Shown: positions 5,241 to 5,996 of the stretch, piece by piece | Numbering within the stretch: position 1 is the first letter of the stretch | How the letters are laid out: every line of letters starts with the position of its first letter | Source: Microbacteriaceae bacterium | GTDB lineage: Bacteria; Actinomycetota; Actinomycetes; Actinomycetales; Microbacteriaceae | Reading direction: 5' to 3' | Assembly (NCBI GenBank): GCA_030840185.1 | Contig: JAUZFY010000072.1 | Span: forward strand, 1 to 5,996 | DNA length: 5,996 bases | Translations under genes and position numbers: made by a program | The notes under the pieces: generated by a model | The model's database searches: none | The model's input: only the letters and a program-made list of their open reading frames with translations | What the model was told of the DNA's origin: nothing

Positions 5241-5326
5241 TTTCTCCGGAGGAATTGCGATTGCGGCCCGAGTTGCCCGCCCACCCGGGGCGAATTCGAG
5301 CAAATGAGGCAAAACCTCCGGAGAAA
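5241..5326. repeat. 12-bp perfect inverted repeat in the divergent glycosylase/trhO gap
   Basis: TTTCTCCGGAGG at 5241-5252 and its exact reverse complement CCTCCGGAGAAA at 5315-5326 are separated by 62 bases. Each arm contains the self-palindrome CTCCGGAG, and the two centres are 73 bp apart, close to seven helical turns. Between the arms are a tandem ATTGCG pair (5254-5265) and the palindrome CGAATTCG (5291-5298). On the minus strand the left arm supplies GGAG to the possible upstream ORF. It may be a paired operator or a long-range stem. Confidence 0.5.
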
Positions 5327-5356
5327 TGCACGGCGGAGAAGCGCCGGCACGCAACC

Positions 5357-5362
5357 TAGAAT
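5357..5362 (+). promoter_or_regulatory. Candidate -10 element of a leaderless trhO promoter
   Basis: TAGAAT matches the -10 consensus at five of six positions and is followed by six bases and then GTG 5369, putting the first transcribed base on the start codon. No clear -35 is found at 16-19 bp spacing. On the other strand TAGGTT (5353-5358) overlaps it and could serve the divergent glycosylase, though this is weaker. Confidence 0.5.
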
Positions 5363-5368
5363 CGACCG

Positions 5369-5996
5369 GTGGCCGTACCGAAGATTCTGTTGTTCTACCG
5401 CTTCACCCCGCTGTCCGATCCGGGCGCGATTCGCCTGTGGCAACGTGACCTGTGCGAGTCGCTCGGCCTCGGCGGCCGCATCATCGTCTCCAAGGACGGG
5501 ATCAACGGAACGGTCGGCGGCGAGCTTCGGTCGGTGAAGACCTACCTTCGCAAGACTCGTGAATATTCCGCGTTCGCAGACCTCGACGCGAAGTGGAGCG
5601 AGGGCGAGGGCAACGACTTCCCGCGGCTGAGCGTGCGCGTGCGCGACGAACTCGTGAGCTTCGGCGCGCCGGGCGAGTTGCGCGTCGACCGGGATGGGGT
5701 GGTCGGCGGCGGCACACGGCTCACCCCCGAGCAACTGCACGAACTCGTGGAGCGGGAGGACGTCGTGTTCTTCGATGGGCGGAACTCCTTCGAGGCCGAG
5801 ATCGGCCACTTCGCCGGCGCCGTGGTTCCCCAGGTCGACAACACCCGCGACTTCGTGGCCGAGCTCGACAGCGGCAAGTACGACCACCTCAAGGACAAGC
5901 CGATCGTGACCTACTGCACGGGCGGGATCCGCTGCGAGATCCTGAGTTCGCTCATGATCAACCGCGGCTTCGAGAACGTGTTTCAGCTCGACGGCG
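5369..5996 (+). CDS. trhO: tRNA uridine-34 hydroxylase TrhO (rhodanese superfamily), 3' end outside window
   Basis: TrhO (formerly UPF0176/YceA) hydroxylates wobble uridine 34 of certain tRNAs to 5-hydroxyuridine using oxygen, the first step toward methoxy- or carboxymethoxyuridine. The 209 codons in the window begin at GTG 5369 with [15 protein letters not shown]. The N-terminal domain (about 4-100) carries [16 protein letters not shown] (36-51), [21 protein letters not shown] (84-99) and the [12 protein letters not shown] linker. The rhodanese domain begins near residue 120 with [17 protein letters not shown]. It includes the active loop YCTGGIRCE (182-190), with the presumed reactive cysteine C183 and a second cysteine C189, both standard for the family. 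Roughly the last 80-100 residues are missing at the right edge. No Shine-Dalgarno sequence precedes the GTG; a near-consensus -10 six bases upstream suggests a leaderless transcript. It is divergent from the glycosylase gene. Confidence 0.95.
   Translation, partial: MAVPKILLFYRFTPLSDPGAIRLWQRDLCESLGLGGRIIVSKDGINGTVGGELRSVKTYLRKTREYSAFADLDAKWSEGEGNDFPRLSVRVRDELVSFGAPGELRVDRDGVVGGGTRLTPEQLHELVEREDVVFFDGRNSFEAEIGHFAGAVVPQVDNTRDFVAELDSGKYDHLKDKPIVTYCTGGIRCEILSSLMINRGFENVFQLDG

Noticed and set aside
4455..5354. A 299-codon minus-strand ORF covering most of the glycosylase gene.
   Set aside because: Its translation is Arg/Ala/Gly-rich with no recognisable motif. The overlapping frame has clear AlkA-type motifs, so this is a high-GC shadow.
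5237..5359. A 40-codon plus-strand ORF in the divergent gap before trhO.
   Set aside because: It has no ribosome site, its stop overlaps the trhO -10 candidate, and its codons run through the inverted repeat. It is more likely regulatory DNA.
5231..5887. A 218-codon minus-strand ORF antisense to trhO.
   Set aside because: It is the complement of a well-supported trhO reading frame and has no family signature. Long antisense frames are expected in high-GC coding DNA.

Overview
No undescribed biological system is evident in this window. It looks like ordinary chromosomal DNA of a high-GC actinobacterium, most likely in or near the Microbacteriaceae. The reasons are the strongly G/C-biased third codon positions, a bifunctional PutA, a 'CPADGRG'-type MarR regulator, -10 elements of the TANNNT form, and apparently leaderless starts. 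The lineage is inferred from gene style, not from a marker gene. There is no tRNA, rRNA, CRISPR array, insertion sequence or phage gene.

Left part (1-2741). The minus strand carries the first 667 codons of a bifunctional proline dehydrogenase/P5C dehydrogenase (putA), which runs off the left edge. Upstream of it, 57 bp away on the same strand, lies an NAD(P)H-dependent FMN reductase-like flavoprotein (2061-2657). This gene starts at a TTG fixed by a Shine-Dalgarno sequence and an upstream in-frame stop. Divergent from it is a MarR-family regulator (2744-3241). The 86 bp between them hold two related dyads built on the half-site TTGNTGAC, one over each likely promoter. The simplest model is that the regulator controls itself and the flavoprotein, and perhaps putA by read-through.

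Middle (3242-3679). A short gap contains a good candidate promoter and Shine-Dalgarno sequence for a 64-residue, very acidic, alanine-rich protein of unknown function (3402-3596). The convergent gap after it holds a 10-bp palindrome and three tandem copies of a 14-bp unit. The last copy runs into the stop codon of the next gene.

Right part (3680-5996). Two minus-strand genes, 18 bp apart, form a likely transcription unit: an AlkA-like DNA-3-methyladenine glycosylase (4244-5197) followed by a THEM6-like hot-dog thioesterase (3680-4225). Divergent from them is trhO, a tRNA U34 hydroxylase of the rhodanese superfamily. It begins at GTG 5369 and runs off the right edge. The 171-bp divergent gap holds a 12-bp inverted repeat with 73-bp centre spacing and a possible 23-codon upstream ORF that overlaps the glycosylase start.

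A recurring signal is TAG-N2-T followed by exactly six bases and then the start codon. It occurs at putA, marR and trhO, and is the geometry expected for leaderless transcripts. The genes otherwise look like unrelated housekeeping and stress functions: proline catabolism, flavin redox, base-excision repair, acyl thioester hydrolysis and tRNA modification.
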